This document shows, one piece after another, positions 15,765 through 23,004 of a stretch of 33,541 bases of DNA; position 1 is the first letter of the stretch; the number at the start of each line of letters is the position of its first letter. A program made the position numbers and the translations under genes. The stretch lies in contig CAITOL010000099.1 of NCBI GenBank assembly GCA_903893975.1, forward strand, positions 1-33,541. The letters run 5' to 3'. The DNA is from an uncultured Rhodospirillales bacterium (GTDB lineage Bacteria; Pseudomonadota; Alphaproteobacteria; Acetobacterales; Acetobacteraceae). Below the pieces are notes generated by a model. That model was not told the origin of the DNA, made no database searches, and saw nothing but the letters and a program-made list of their open reading frames with translations.

Positions 15765-16879
15765 GCGCGGAGCACCATCTCGGCGAGGGGCAGCAGATCG
15801 GCGTCCGCAACGACGCGGCGGGTGGCGTTGCGCATTGGCGCGTTATCCGGGGCTGCCATCTCGGCCGCAAGGGCGGCGGCGGTCAGGCCGGGGATGCCGG
15901 GGGTGATCCCGGCCAGCTGCACCAAGTTCGTGAAGCCCGCCATTAGGTCGCCGCCCAGCAGCGCGGCGAGTTCGGCGAAGCGGCCATCGGGGTCCTCGGC
16001 AGAAACCCAGCCTAAGGTGGCCTGCATTGCCAGGGCCACGGCGCGACCGTGATGGAGATGCGCCAGCGTGCCGATGGCGTGGCCGATATTATGCGCCAGG
16101 GCGGTGCCGGTATTGTCGATGCCGATGCCGGCGAGGCAGGCGGCGTATTGCAGCCCGGCCCGTGCGGTGAGGTCGCGCGGATGCTGCATCACCTGCGGCA
16201 GGTGGCGCACGACGAGGCGGATGGCGGCGTGGCAGAACACATCGTTGCCGGCATTGGCATTGCGGTTGGTGCAGGCTTCCATCGCGTGCACCAGCGCATC
16301 GATGGCGGTGGCGCCGGTCAGGCCGAGCGGCAGGCTGAGGGTGAGGTCTGGGTCGAGCAGGATCACGTCGGCTTTCAGCGTATCGCCCCAGAGCCAGGTT
16401 TTGGCACCGGTCGCGTCGGAGGCCACCACGGTGCGGGTGGCTTCCGAGCCGGTGCCGGCGGTGGTCGGGATGCAGATTTTGGCCAAAGCGCGTGCCGGCA
16501 GCGGTGCGGCGCAGAGCCGGTAGCGCGCGGCGGGGTCGGCTGCTGGGGCGATGGCGGCCGCGGCCTTGCCGACATCGAGCGCCGAGCCGCCGCCCAAGGC
16601 GACGACCAGCGCGACGTTATGGTCACGCGCGGCCTGGGCGGCCGCGTCGATCTGCGCCAGGGTCGGGTCGCTGGTCAGGGCCTCGAATAGCACTGTGGCG
16701 AGCCCGGCCTGAAGCAAGGCGGCACGCGCGGCGGCGGTGATGCCGAGGCTGGCAAGGCCAGGGTCGGCCACCAGCAGGACCGGCTGCCCGGCGGCCAGCG
16801 GTGCGGCGAAATCCCCCAGCCGGGATAGCAGGCCGGAGGCCTGCACGATGCTGGGCACACGGTCGAGAGTGAATGCCAT
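15761..16879 (-). CDS. iron-containing alcohol dehydrogenase
   Basis: This 372-aa group III (Fe-ADH) enzyme starts at 16879, with GGAGG about 8 bases upstream. The NAD(P) motif GGGS is at 96-99. Metal ligands Asp194, His198, His263 and His277 have the spacing of lactaldehyde reductase FucO. The family oxidises or reduces small alcohols, diols and aldehydes, and some members are maleylacetate reductases. It is the first gene of a two-gene operon with the enolase-superfamily gene. A dehydratase plus an Fe-dependent dehydrogenase suggests a short sugar-acid or diol pathway. The MFS transporter of the sox operon diverges across 115 bp, so shared regulation is possible. Confidence 0.92.
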   Translation of the reverse strand: MAFTLDRVPSIVQASGLLSRLGDFAAPLAAGQPVLLVADPGLASLGITAAARAALLQAGLATVLFEALTSDPTLAQIDAAAQAARDHNVALVVALGGGSALDVGKAAAAIAPAADPAARYRLCAAPLPARALAKICIPTTAGTGSEATRTVVASDATGAKTWLWGDTLKADVILLDPDLTLSLPLGLTGATAIDALVHAMEACTNRNANAGNDVFCHAAIRLVVRHLPQVMQHPRDLTARAGLQYAACLAGIGIDNTGTALAHNIGHAIGTLAHLHHGRAVALAMQATLGWVSAEDPDGRFAELAALLGGDLMAGFTNLVQLAGITPGIPGLTAAALAAEMAAPDNAPMRNATRRVVADADLLPLAEMVLRA

Positions 16880-16994
16880 GGACTGCCTCCGCATGATCGT
16901 CTCGCCTGCATAGCGAACCTGCCGCAGGGGGGCTAGGGCGGATGCGCGCAGATGCGGGCTTTGCCGACAGGCGCGGGCAGGCCATCATGGGCGC

Positions 16995-18200
16995 ATGCCC
17001 TCCCCCTCCCCCATCGTGCCGGTGCTGTCCAGCATGTTCATCGCCTATATCGCGCTCGGCGTGGTGGGGCCGCTGGTGCCGTTGCTGCTGTTGGGCCGTG
17101 GGGTGCCGGCGCCGGAGATCGGCCTTGTGGCGTCGTGCTATTCGGCGGGGTTTATTCTTGGGACTTTGCTGCTCGGCCGGGTGATCGCACGCATTGGCCA
17201 CCGGGCAGGAATGGTGGCGGTGAGCGTGCTGAGCGGGCTGACGGTTGCGGCGATGACGGTGGATAGCAGCACGCTGGTATGGGCGGGGCTGCGGGCCGCG
17301 ATGGGGCTGGGGCATGCCGGGATTTGCATTGTGGCGGAGAGCTGGCTCAACAGCCATGCCGGGAACCATAATCGCGGGCGGATCTTCAGCGCCTATCTGC
17401 TCACCACCTGGGGTGGGTCGGCGCTGGGGCCGCTGGCGATTGGCGCCTTTCCGGCTTCGGGCGGATTGCTGCTGGCCGCTGCGGCGGTGATGGCGCTGAC
17501 GGCCTGGCCGTTGCTGCGCAGCCGCGCCGCAGCGCCACCGCCGCCGCCGGCGAACCGGCCGCGCATGGGCTTGCTCGCGTTGATGCGGCTGTCGCCGGTG
17601 GGGATTGCCTGCTGCCTGGCGGCCGGGCTGTGCAACACCGCATATTACGCGATGTCTCCGGTGGCGTTGGCGGGGCAGGCCCATTCCAAGGGGGAGATCG
17701 CCAGTTTTCTGGTGGCGATCAATCTGGCCGGGATGCTGGTGCAAATGCCGTTGGGGATGCTGTCCGACCGCTTTGGCCGCCGGCAGGTGGCGGTGGGGGC
17801 GCTGGCGCTGGGTGGGGTGATGGGGGCGCTGCTGTTCCACCTCGCGGATGCTGGAATAGCGGTGCTGATTGCCGCCGGGATCGGGCTGGCCTGCATGACA
17901 TCGGGGCTTTACGGGCTGGGCGCGAGCCAGACCAATGACCGCATCGCCGAGGATGGCGGCGGCGATACGGTTGCGGCCAGCGGCGGCTTGCTGCTGGCCT
18001 GGGCGATTGGGTCGACCCTTGGGCCGACGGTCGCCGAGGCGGCGATGGCGTGGATGGGGCCGGGCGGGTTGTTTTTCTATCTGGCCTGCGTGCTGGTCTG
18101 CGGCGCGGTTTTTACCGCGGTGCGAATGGTGCTACGCAGCGATGCGCCGCGCGATGCCCGTGCGGCGTTTGCTGACCTTCCGCCCGCAGGACACTCGTGA
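16995..18200 (+). CDS. MFS transporter (YcaD-like)
   Basis: This 401-aa inner-membrane protein has about 12 hydrophobic segments in two halves. The loop after TM2 reads LLGRVIARIGHRAGM, and ESWLNSHAGNHNRGRIFSAY at the end of the fourth span marks the YcaD-like group of the major facilitator superfamily. No strong Shine-Dalgarno sequence precedes the ATG. The stop overlaps the soxB start (GTGA, 18197-18200), so it is the first gene of a coupled six-gene operon. Uptake of sarcosine, dimethylglycine or a related N-methyl compound is a reasonable inference from context. Sox operons more often lack this type of transporter. Confidence 0.9.
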   Translation: MPSPSPIVPVLSSMFIAYIALGVVGPLVPLLLLGRGVPAPEIGLVASCYSAGFILGTLLLGRVIARIGHRAGMVAVSVLSGLTVAAMTVDSSTLVWAGLRAAMGLGHAGICIVAESWLNSHAGNHNRGRIFSAYLLTTWGGSALGPLAIGAFPASGGLLLAAAAVMALTAWPLLRSRAAAPPPPPANRPRMGLLALMRLSPVGIACCLAAGLCNTAYYAMSPVALAGQAHSKGEIASFLVAINLAGMLVQMPLGMLSDRFGRRQVAVGALALGGVMGALLFHLADAGIAVLIAAGIGLACMTSGLYGLGASQTNDRIAEDGGGDTVAASGGLLLAWAIGSTLGPTVAEAAMAWMGPGGLFFYLACVLVCGAVFTAVRMVLRSDAPRDARAAFADLPPAGHS

Positions 18201-19447
18201 CCCGCTATTCCGCCTTTCAGTTGCTGCGCCAGGGCTTTGCCGGCCAAACCGGCTGGGGGGAAGCCTGGCGCGATCCGGTGCCGAAGCGACGCTATGACGC
18301 GATTATTATCGGTGGTGGCGGGCATGGCCTGGCAACGGCGTATTACCTCGCCAAGCTGCACGGCATGACCAATGTGGCGGTGCTGGAGCGCGGCTGGATT
18401 GGCGGCGGCAATACCGGGCGCAACACGACGATTGTGCGGTCCAACTATTTCTTCCCCGAGAGCGCGGCGCTGTACGATCTGGCGTTGCGGCTCTATGAGG
18501 GGCTGAGCCAGGATTTGAACTACAACATCATGCTCAGCCAGCGCGGCGTGGTGCAGATTGCCCATTCCGAGCACCAGATGGAGTTGATGGCGCGCAGCGT
18601 GAACGCGATGCTGATCAACGGCATCGATGTCGAATTGCTGAGCGCGGAGGATGTGCATCGGGAGGTGCCGCTGCTGAACCGCGACCCGGCGGCGCGCTAC
18701 CCGATGCATGGCGGCTTTGTGCAGCGGCGGGCGGGGATTGCGCGGCATGATGCGGTGGCCTGGGGCTATGCGCGCGCGGCCAACGCGCTGGGGGTGGATA
18801 TTATCCAGAACTGCGAGGTCACCGGCTTTCAATGGCAGGATGGCCGGGTGGTGGGGGTAGAGACCAGCCGTGGCGCGATGCAGGCCGGGGCGGTTGGGCT
18901 TGCGGTCGCCGGGCATTCCGGGGTGCTGGCGGCGAAGGCGGGCTTCAAGCTGCCGATCCAGAGCTATGCCTTACAGGCCATGGTCAGCGAGCCGGTGAAG
19001 CCGGTGCTGGATACGGTGATCCTGTCCGGCGCGACCGGGATTTATTGCAGCCAGTCCGACAAGGGCGAGTTGGTGTTCGGGGCGGGGTTGGATTTGTATC
19101 CATCCTACGCCCAGCGTGGCGGGTTGCCGACGGGGCAGACCATCGTGGCGGCGTTGCTGGATATGATGCCGGCGTTCCGGTCGCTCAAACTACTGCGGCA
19201 ATGGGCGGGAATTGTGGATGTGTGCTGGGATTATTCGCCGCTGATCGGGCCATCGCCGGTTGCCGGGCTGTATCTGAATTGCGGCTGGGGCACCGGGGGG
19301 TTCAAGGCGATCCCGGCGGGTGGCTGGTTGTTGGCGCATAATATGGCGACCGGGCGACACCATCCGATCTCCGAACCGTTCGACCTGCATCGTTTCACCA
19401 CTGGCCGGCTGATTGATGAAGCCGCCGGCGCTGGGATTGCCCATTAA
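18197..19447 (+). CDS. soxB: sarcosine oxidase subunit beta, heterotetrameric
   Basis: This 416-aa flavoprotein subunit oxidises sarcosine. The FAD dinucleotide fold is at 35-52 (AIIIGGGGHGLATAYYLA), with Glu64 closing the motif (VLERGW). GNTGRNTTIVRSNY follows at 71-84. IARHDAVAWGYAR places His184 at the site where this family carries the covalently bound FMN. The C-terminus has the family motif GWGTGGFKAIPAGG. The GTG start overlaps the MFS stop, and the TAA stop overlaps the soxD ATG (TAATG). The enzyme yields glycine, H2O2 and, with tetrahydrofolate, 5,10-methylene-THF, together with the other three subunits. Confidence 0.96.
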   Translation: MTRYSAFQLLRQGFAGQTGWGEAWRDPVPKRRYDAIIIGGGGHGLATAYYLAKLHGMTNVAVLERGWIGGGNTGRNTTIVRSNYFFPESAALYDLALRLYEGLSQDLNYNIMLSQRGVVQIAHSEHQMELMARSVNAMLINGIDVELLSAEDVHREVPLLNRDPAARYPMHGGFVQRRAGIARHDAVAWGYARAANALGVDIIQNCEVTGFQWQDGRVVGVETSRGAMQAGAVGLAVAGHSGVLAAKAGFKLPIQSYALQAMVSEPVKPVLDTVILSGATGIYCSQSDKGELVFGAGLDLYPSYAQRGGLPTGQTIVAALLDMMPAFRSLKLLRQWAGIVDVCWDYSPLIGPSPVAGLYLNCGWGTGGFKAIPAGGWLLAHNMATGRHHPISEPFDLHRFTTGRLIDEAAGAGIAH

Positions 19448-19689
19448 TGCTGTTGCTCCCCTGCCCGCATTGCGGTTTGCGTGATGAACCGGAATTCAGC
19501 TTCGGTGGTGAACCGGCGATCCGCCCGGTGCCGGCCAGCACGGTCGATGATGCGACCTGGGCGGATTACGTCTATCTGCGCCAGAACGAGAAAGGCGCGC
19601 ATCGGGAGATCTGGTGCCATAGCGGCGGCTGCGGCCAATGGTTCGTGCTGACGCGCGATACCGTGACCCATGCGGTGATCGCGCCATGA
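19447..19689 (+). CDS. soxD: sarcosine oxidase subunit delta
   Basis: This 80-aa zinc-binding subunit of heterotetrameric sarcosine oxidase has ligands Cys6 and Cys9 (LPCPHCG) and His58 and Cys62 (IWCHSGGCGQW). This is the Cys2-His-Cys set known for the delta subunit, shifted by at most one residue. It is normally short. It overlaps soxB by one base and soxA by four (ATGA, 19686-19689). Its role is structural, joining the alpha and beta subunits. Confidence 0.96.
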   Translation: MLLLPCPHCGLRDEPEFSFGGEPAIRPVPASTVDDATWADYVYLRQNEKGAHREIWCHSGGCGQWFVLTRDTVTHAVIAP

Positions 19690-22562
19690 GATTGTCAACC
19701 GGCGGCCGGATCGACCGCAGCACACCGCTGGCCTTTACCTGGGACGGGCGGGCGATGACCGGCTATGCCGGCGACAGCATCGCCTCGGCCCTGCTGGCCA
19801 ACGGGGTTAAAATCGTTGCCCGGAGTTTCAAATACCATCGCCCGCGCGGCATTTGGGGCGCTTGGGTGGATGAGCCGAATGCGGTGGTGGACGTGGTCTG
19901 GCAGGGCCAGCACGACCCGAACGCGCGGGCAACCTTGGTGCCGCTGCGCGACGGGATGGCGGTGCGCGGGGTGAACGCCTTCCCCAGCGTCAGCTTCGAC
20001 CTGTTTGGTGCGATCGACGCGTTCAGCCAGTTTTTGCCGGCGGGGTTCTACTACAAAACCTTCAAATGGCCGAACTGGCAGCATTACGAGCCGCGCATTC
20101 GTGCGATGGCCGGGCTCGGCCGGGTGGGGCACCAGCGCGATACGCGTGCCTATGAAACGCGCCATGCCAAATGCGACCTGCTGATTGTCGGCGGCGGGCC
20201 GGCGGGGTTGGCCGCCTTGCGGGCGGCGGCGGCAGGCGGGCTTTCGGTTATGCTTGCCGATGATCAGCCGGCATTGGGCGGCAGCCTGCTGACGGATACC
20301 GCGGAAATTGACGGCACCGACGGGCTCGCCTGGGTGGCGGCGGTGGCGCGCCAGGGCCAGGTGCTGTCAGGCACCACCGTCTTCGGCGCCTATGACGATG
20401 GCAGCTACGGCCTGCTGGAGGCGCGCAACCATGCGCCGGCCGGGTGGGGGCAGGCGCGGCTTTGGGTGGTGCGGGCGGCGAAGGTGATCTTCGCCACCGG
20501 CGCCATCGAACGGCCGCTGGTGTTTCCGGACAACGACCGGCCGGGGATCATGTCCGCCGATGCCGTGCGGCGGTTTCTGCGTGGGCAGGCGGTGTTGCCG
20601 GGCCGCAGCGTGGTTGTGGCGACCAATAACGACAGCGCCTATGCCACCGCGCACGCGTTGCAGGAAGCCGGAGCCAGCGTGGTGGTGGCCGATGCGCGGG
20701 CGGTGCCGGGGGCGATTGCCGACGGCTTGCGGGTGTTGCCAGGCACTGTGCCGCTGGGCACTGGCGGGCGGCGGGGGGTGAGTTGGGTTGACCTCGGCCC
20801 GCAAGACGGCGCGCGGCGCGAGCGTATGCCCGTAGATTTGCTGGCGGTGTCCGGGGGCTGGTCGCCGGCGGTGCATTTATTCAGCCAGGGCGGCGGGGCG
20901 CTGCGCTGGGACATCGAACGGGTGGCATTTGTGCCGGAGGGCGGCGCGACGGTGGCGGGCAGCATAACCGGTGCCACCGATCTCCCCACCTGCCTCGCGC
21001 AGGGGCATGCGGCGGGATTGGCTGCGGCGGGCGGCGGCGATCTGGGGGCCCCATACAGCCCCCCTGCCCCAGCCGCCGGCGCGGTGCTGCCGCTCTGGCA
21101 GATTGGCACATCGCGTCGCCGGCAATGGGTGGATCTGCAAAACGATGTCACCGCCAAGGACGTTGGGCTGGCTGCCGCGGAAGGGTATCGCTCGGTCGAG
21201 CATCTGAAGCGCTATACCACGCTGGGCATGGCGACCGATCAGGGCAAGACCAGCAACGTGAACGGGCTGGCACTGCTGGCGGCGGCGACCGGGCGCAGCA
21301 TCGCGGAGGTGGGCACCACCAAGTTCCGCCCGCCCTTTACCCCGGTGCCATTGGCCGCCTTGGCCGGCAGCCGGTTCGACCGGTTGGTGGCCCCGTTGCG
21401 CGAATTGCCGGTGCATCACGATCACCTGGCGCTGGGCGCGGAGATGCGGGATTACGGCGGCTGGGCCCGGCCGGCGTGCTACCAGCAGATCGGCGAACCG
21501 GTGGCCGCCGCGATTGCGCGTGAGGCGGACAATGCCCGCGCGCGGCTGGGTGTGTTCGATGGCTCAAGCCTCGGCAAAATCGAGGTGCACGGGCCGGATG
21601 CGGCGGCGTTCCTCAACCTGATTTATTACAACGAGGTCGCCAATCTGCGGCCGGGGCGGCTGCGCTATTGCCTGGTGCTGCGCGAAACCGGGGTGGTGTT
21701 CGATGATGGCGTGGTGGGACGCCTGGCGGCGGATCGCTATCTGCTCTCGCCCTCATCGAGCCATACGGCCGGGGTGTTGGCGATGCTGCAGGCCTGGCAT
21801 CAGTTGGAATATCCGGCGATGCAGGTGGCGTTCCATGATGTGACCGCCGCCTGGGCGACATTTGCGGTCAGCGGGCCGCGCGCGCGGGCGCTGATGCAGC
21901 AGCTCGGCAGCAGCGTCGATGTGTCCGACGCGGGCTTGCCCCATATGGCGGTCGCCGATGGCAGCGTGCAGGGCGTTACCTGCCGCATTGCCCGGGTCAG
22001 CTTTACCGGCGATGCGAGCTATGAGATTTCGGTGCCGACCGGCTACGCCACCGCCCTTTGGCGCCACCTGCTCGACCTCGGCGCGCCGTTGGGGATGATG
22101 CCGTATGGCATTGAGGCGCTCTCGGTATTGCGGGCCGAGAAAGGCTATATCCTGATCGGCACCGATACCGACGGCATGACCTTGCCGGTGGATCTCGGGC
22201 TCGACGGGCCGCTGCGCGCCAAGCAGGTGGATTTTGTCGGCAAGCGGTCCTTGATGACGCCGGATGCCAAGCGGGCCGACCGGCGGCAATTCGTCGGGTT
22301 ATTGCCTGAGGACGCGAACGCGGTGCCGGCGGTTGGCAGCCACGCGGTGGCTGGGCCGCGCGAGGCACGACGCAGCCTGGGTTGGGTGACATCGGCCTGC
22401 ATGAGCCCGGTGCTGAAACGTTCCATCGCGCTGGGCATGATCGAGGGCGGACGGGCACGGCTGGGGGAAACGGTGGAGTTGTTCCATCTCGGCAAGATCA
22501 GCCGCGCGACGATTTGCGCGCCGGTCTTTGTCGATCCGGCGGGGGAGCGGTTGCATGGTTGA
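19686..22562 (+). CDS. soxA: sarcosine oxidase subunit alpha, heterotetrameric
   Basis: This 958-aa subunit starts at 19686, where ATGA overlaps the soxD stop. The N-terminus (1 to about 100) has the ferredoxin-like fold without cluster cysteines. An NAD-binding/pyridine-nucleotide-reductase-type region follows, with GGGPAGLAALRA at 169-180 and the FATGAIERPLVFPDNDRPG motif near 275-293. A SoxA_A3 segment comes next. From about residue 590 a GcvT-like aminomethyltransferase domain binds tetrahydrofolate and turns the iminium intermediate into methylene-THF. The length is in the normal range. The last 8 bases overlap soxG, which has its GGGGGAG ribosome site inside this gene. Confidence 0.96.
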   Translation: MRLSTGGRIDRSTPLAFTWDGRAMTGYAGDSIASALLANGVKIVARSFKYHRPRGIWGAWVDEPNAVVDVVWQGQHDPNARATLVPLRDGMAVRGVNAFPSVSFDLFGAIDAFSQFLPAGFYYKTFKWPNWQHYEPRIRAMAGLGRVGHQRDTRAYETRHAKCDLLIVGGGPAGLAALRAAAAGGLSVMLADDQPALGGSLLTDTAEIDGTDGLAWVAAVARQGQVLSGTTVFGAYDDGSYGLLEARNHAPAGWGQARLWVVRAAKVIFATGAIERPLVFPDNDRPGIMSADAVRRFLRGQAVLPGRSVVVATNNDSAYATAHALQEAGASVVVADARAVPGAIADGLRVLPGTVPLGTGGRRGVSWVDLGPQDGARRERMPVDLLAVSGGWSPAVHLFSQGGGALRWDIERVAFVPEGGATVAGSITGATDLPTCLAQGHAAGLAAAGGGDLGAPYSPPAPAAGAVLPLWQIGTSRRRQWVDLQNDVTAKDVGLAAAEGYRSVEHLKRYTTLGMATDQGKTSNVNGLALLAAATGRSIAEVGTTKFRPPFTPVPLAALAGSRFDRLVAPLRELPVHHDHLALGAEMRDYGGWARPACYQQIGEPVAAAIAREADNARARLGVFDGSSLGKIEVHGPDAAAFLNLIYYNEVANLRPGRLRYCLVLRETGVVFDDGVVGRLAADRYLLSPSSSHTAGVLAMLQAWHQLEYPAMQVAFHDVTAAWATFAVSGPRARALMQQLGSSVDVSDAGLPHMAVADGSVQGVTCRIARVSFTGDASYEISVPTGYATALWRHLLDLGAPLGMMPYGIEALSVLRAEKGYILIGTDTDGMTLPVDLGLDGPLRAKQVDFVGKRSLMTPDAKRADRRQFVGLLPEDANAVPAVGSHAVAGPREARRSLGWVTSACMSPVLKRSIALGMIEGGRARLGETVELFHLGKISRATICAPVFVDPAGERLHG

Positions 22563-23004
22563 CCTGGCACGGCAGAGCTTTACGGCGCCGAATGTCGTGA
22601 CCCCGGCCTCGCTGCATCTGGTCTCTGGCCGGGTGCAGGCGCCGAATAGTGTGGAGGGGACCGACCCGGTTTCCGTCTGGCTCGCGCCGGATCGGGTGCT
22701 GGTGGTGGGATGGGCGCAGCCGGCGGTGGTAGCCGGGGGGTTCGCTTCCGACATCACCGATGCGCAGGTGGTGTTTCGCCTCACCGGCCCGCATTGCAAC
22801 GATGTGCTGGCGATGGGCACGAGCCTGGACCCGGCCCTGCTGGCACCGGGGCGATGTGCGCAAACCCTGTTCGCCGGCGTGCGCGGCTTGCTGTATCGGC
22901 ACGGGGATGCGGTGTGCCTGCATGTGGACCGCCCGCTCGCCCGCTTTGTCGCCGATTGGCTGGCGCAGGCCGCAACCGCTTTCGAAGGAGCCACGAGCCC
23001 ATGA
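22555..23004 (+). CDS. soxG: sarcosine oxidase subunit gamma
   Basis: This 149-aa gamma subunit has a fold related to the GcvT N-terminal region. The ATG at 22555 was chosen because GGGGGAG lies 7 bases upstream, inside soxA; an earlier in-frame start has no such site. The motifs VSVWLAPDRVLVVG and FRLTGPHCNDVLAMG fit the family (compare LGPDEWL and SG..A..LL). It is somewhat shorter than the 180-200 residues often seen for SoxG, with little sequence after the C-terminal helix. It overlaps the next gene by ATGA (23001-23004). The subunit stabilises the folate-binding alpha subunit. Confidence 0.92.
   Translation: MVDLARQSFTAPNVVTPASLHLVSGRVQAPNSVEGTDPVSVWLAPDRVLVVGWAQPAVVAGGFASDITDAQVVFRLTGPHCNDVLAMGTSLDPALLAPGRCAQTLFAGVRGLLYRHGDAVCLHVDRPLARFVADWLAQAATAFEGATSP

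Noticed and set aside
22710-23000. Extended N-terminus of the dimethylglycine dehydrogenase frame
   Set aside because: It overlaps soxG entirely and is a shadow; the true start with its GAAGGAG site and FAD fold is at 23001.
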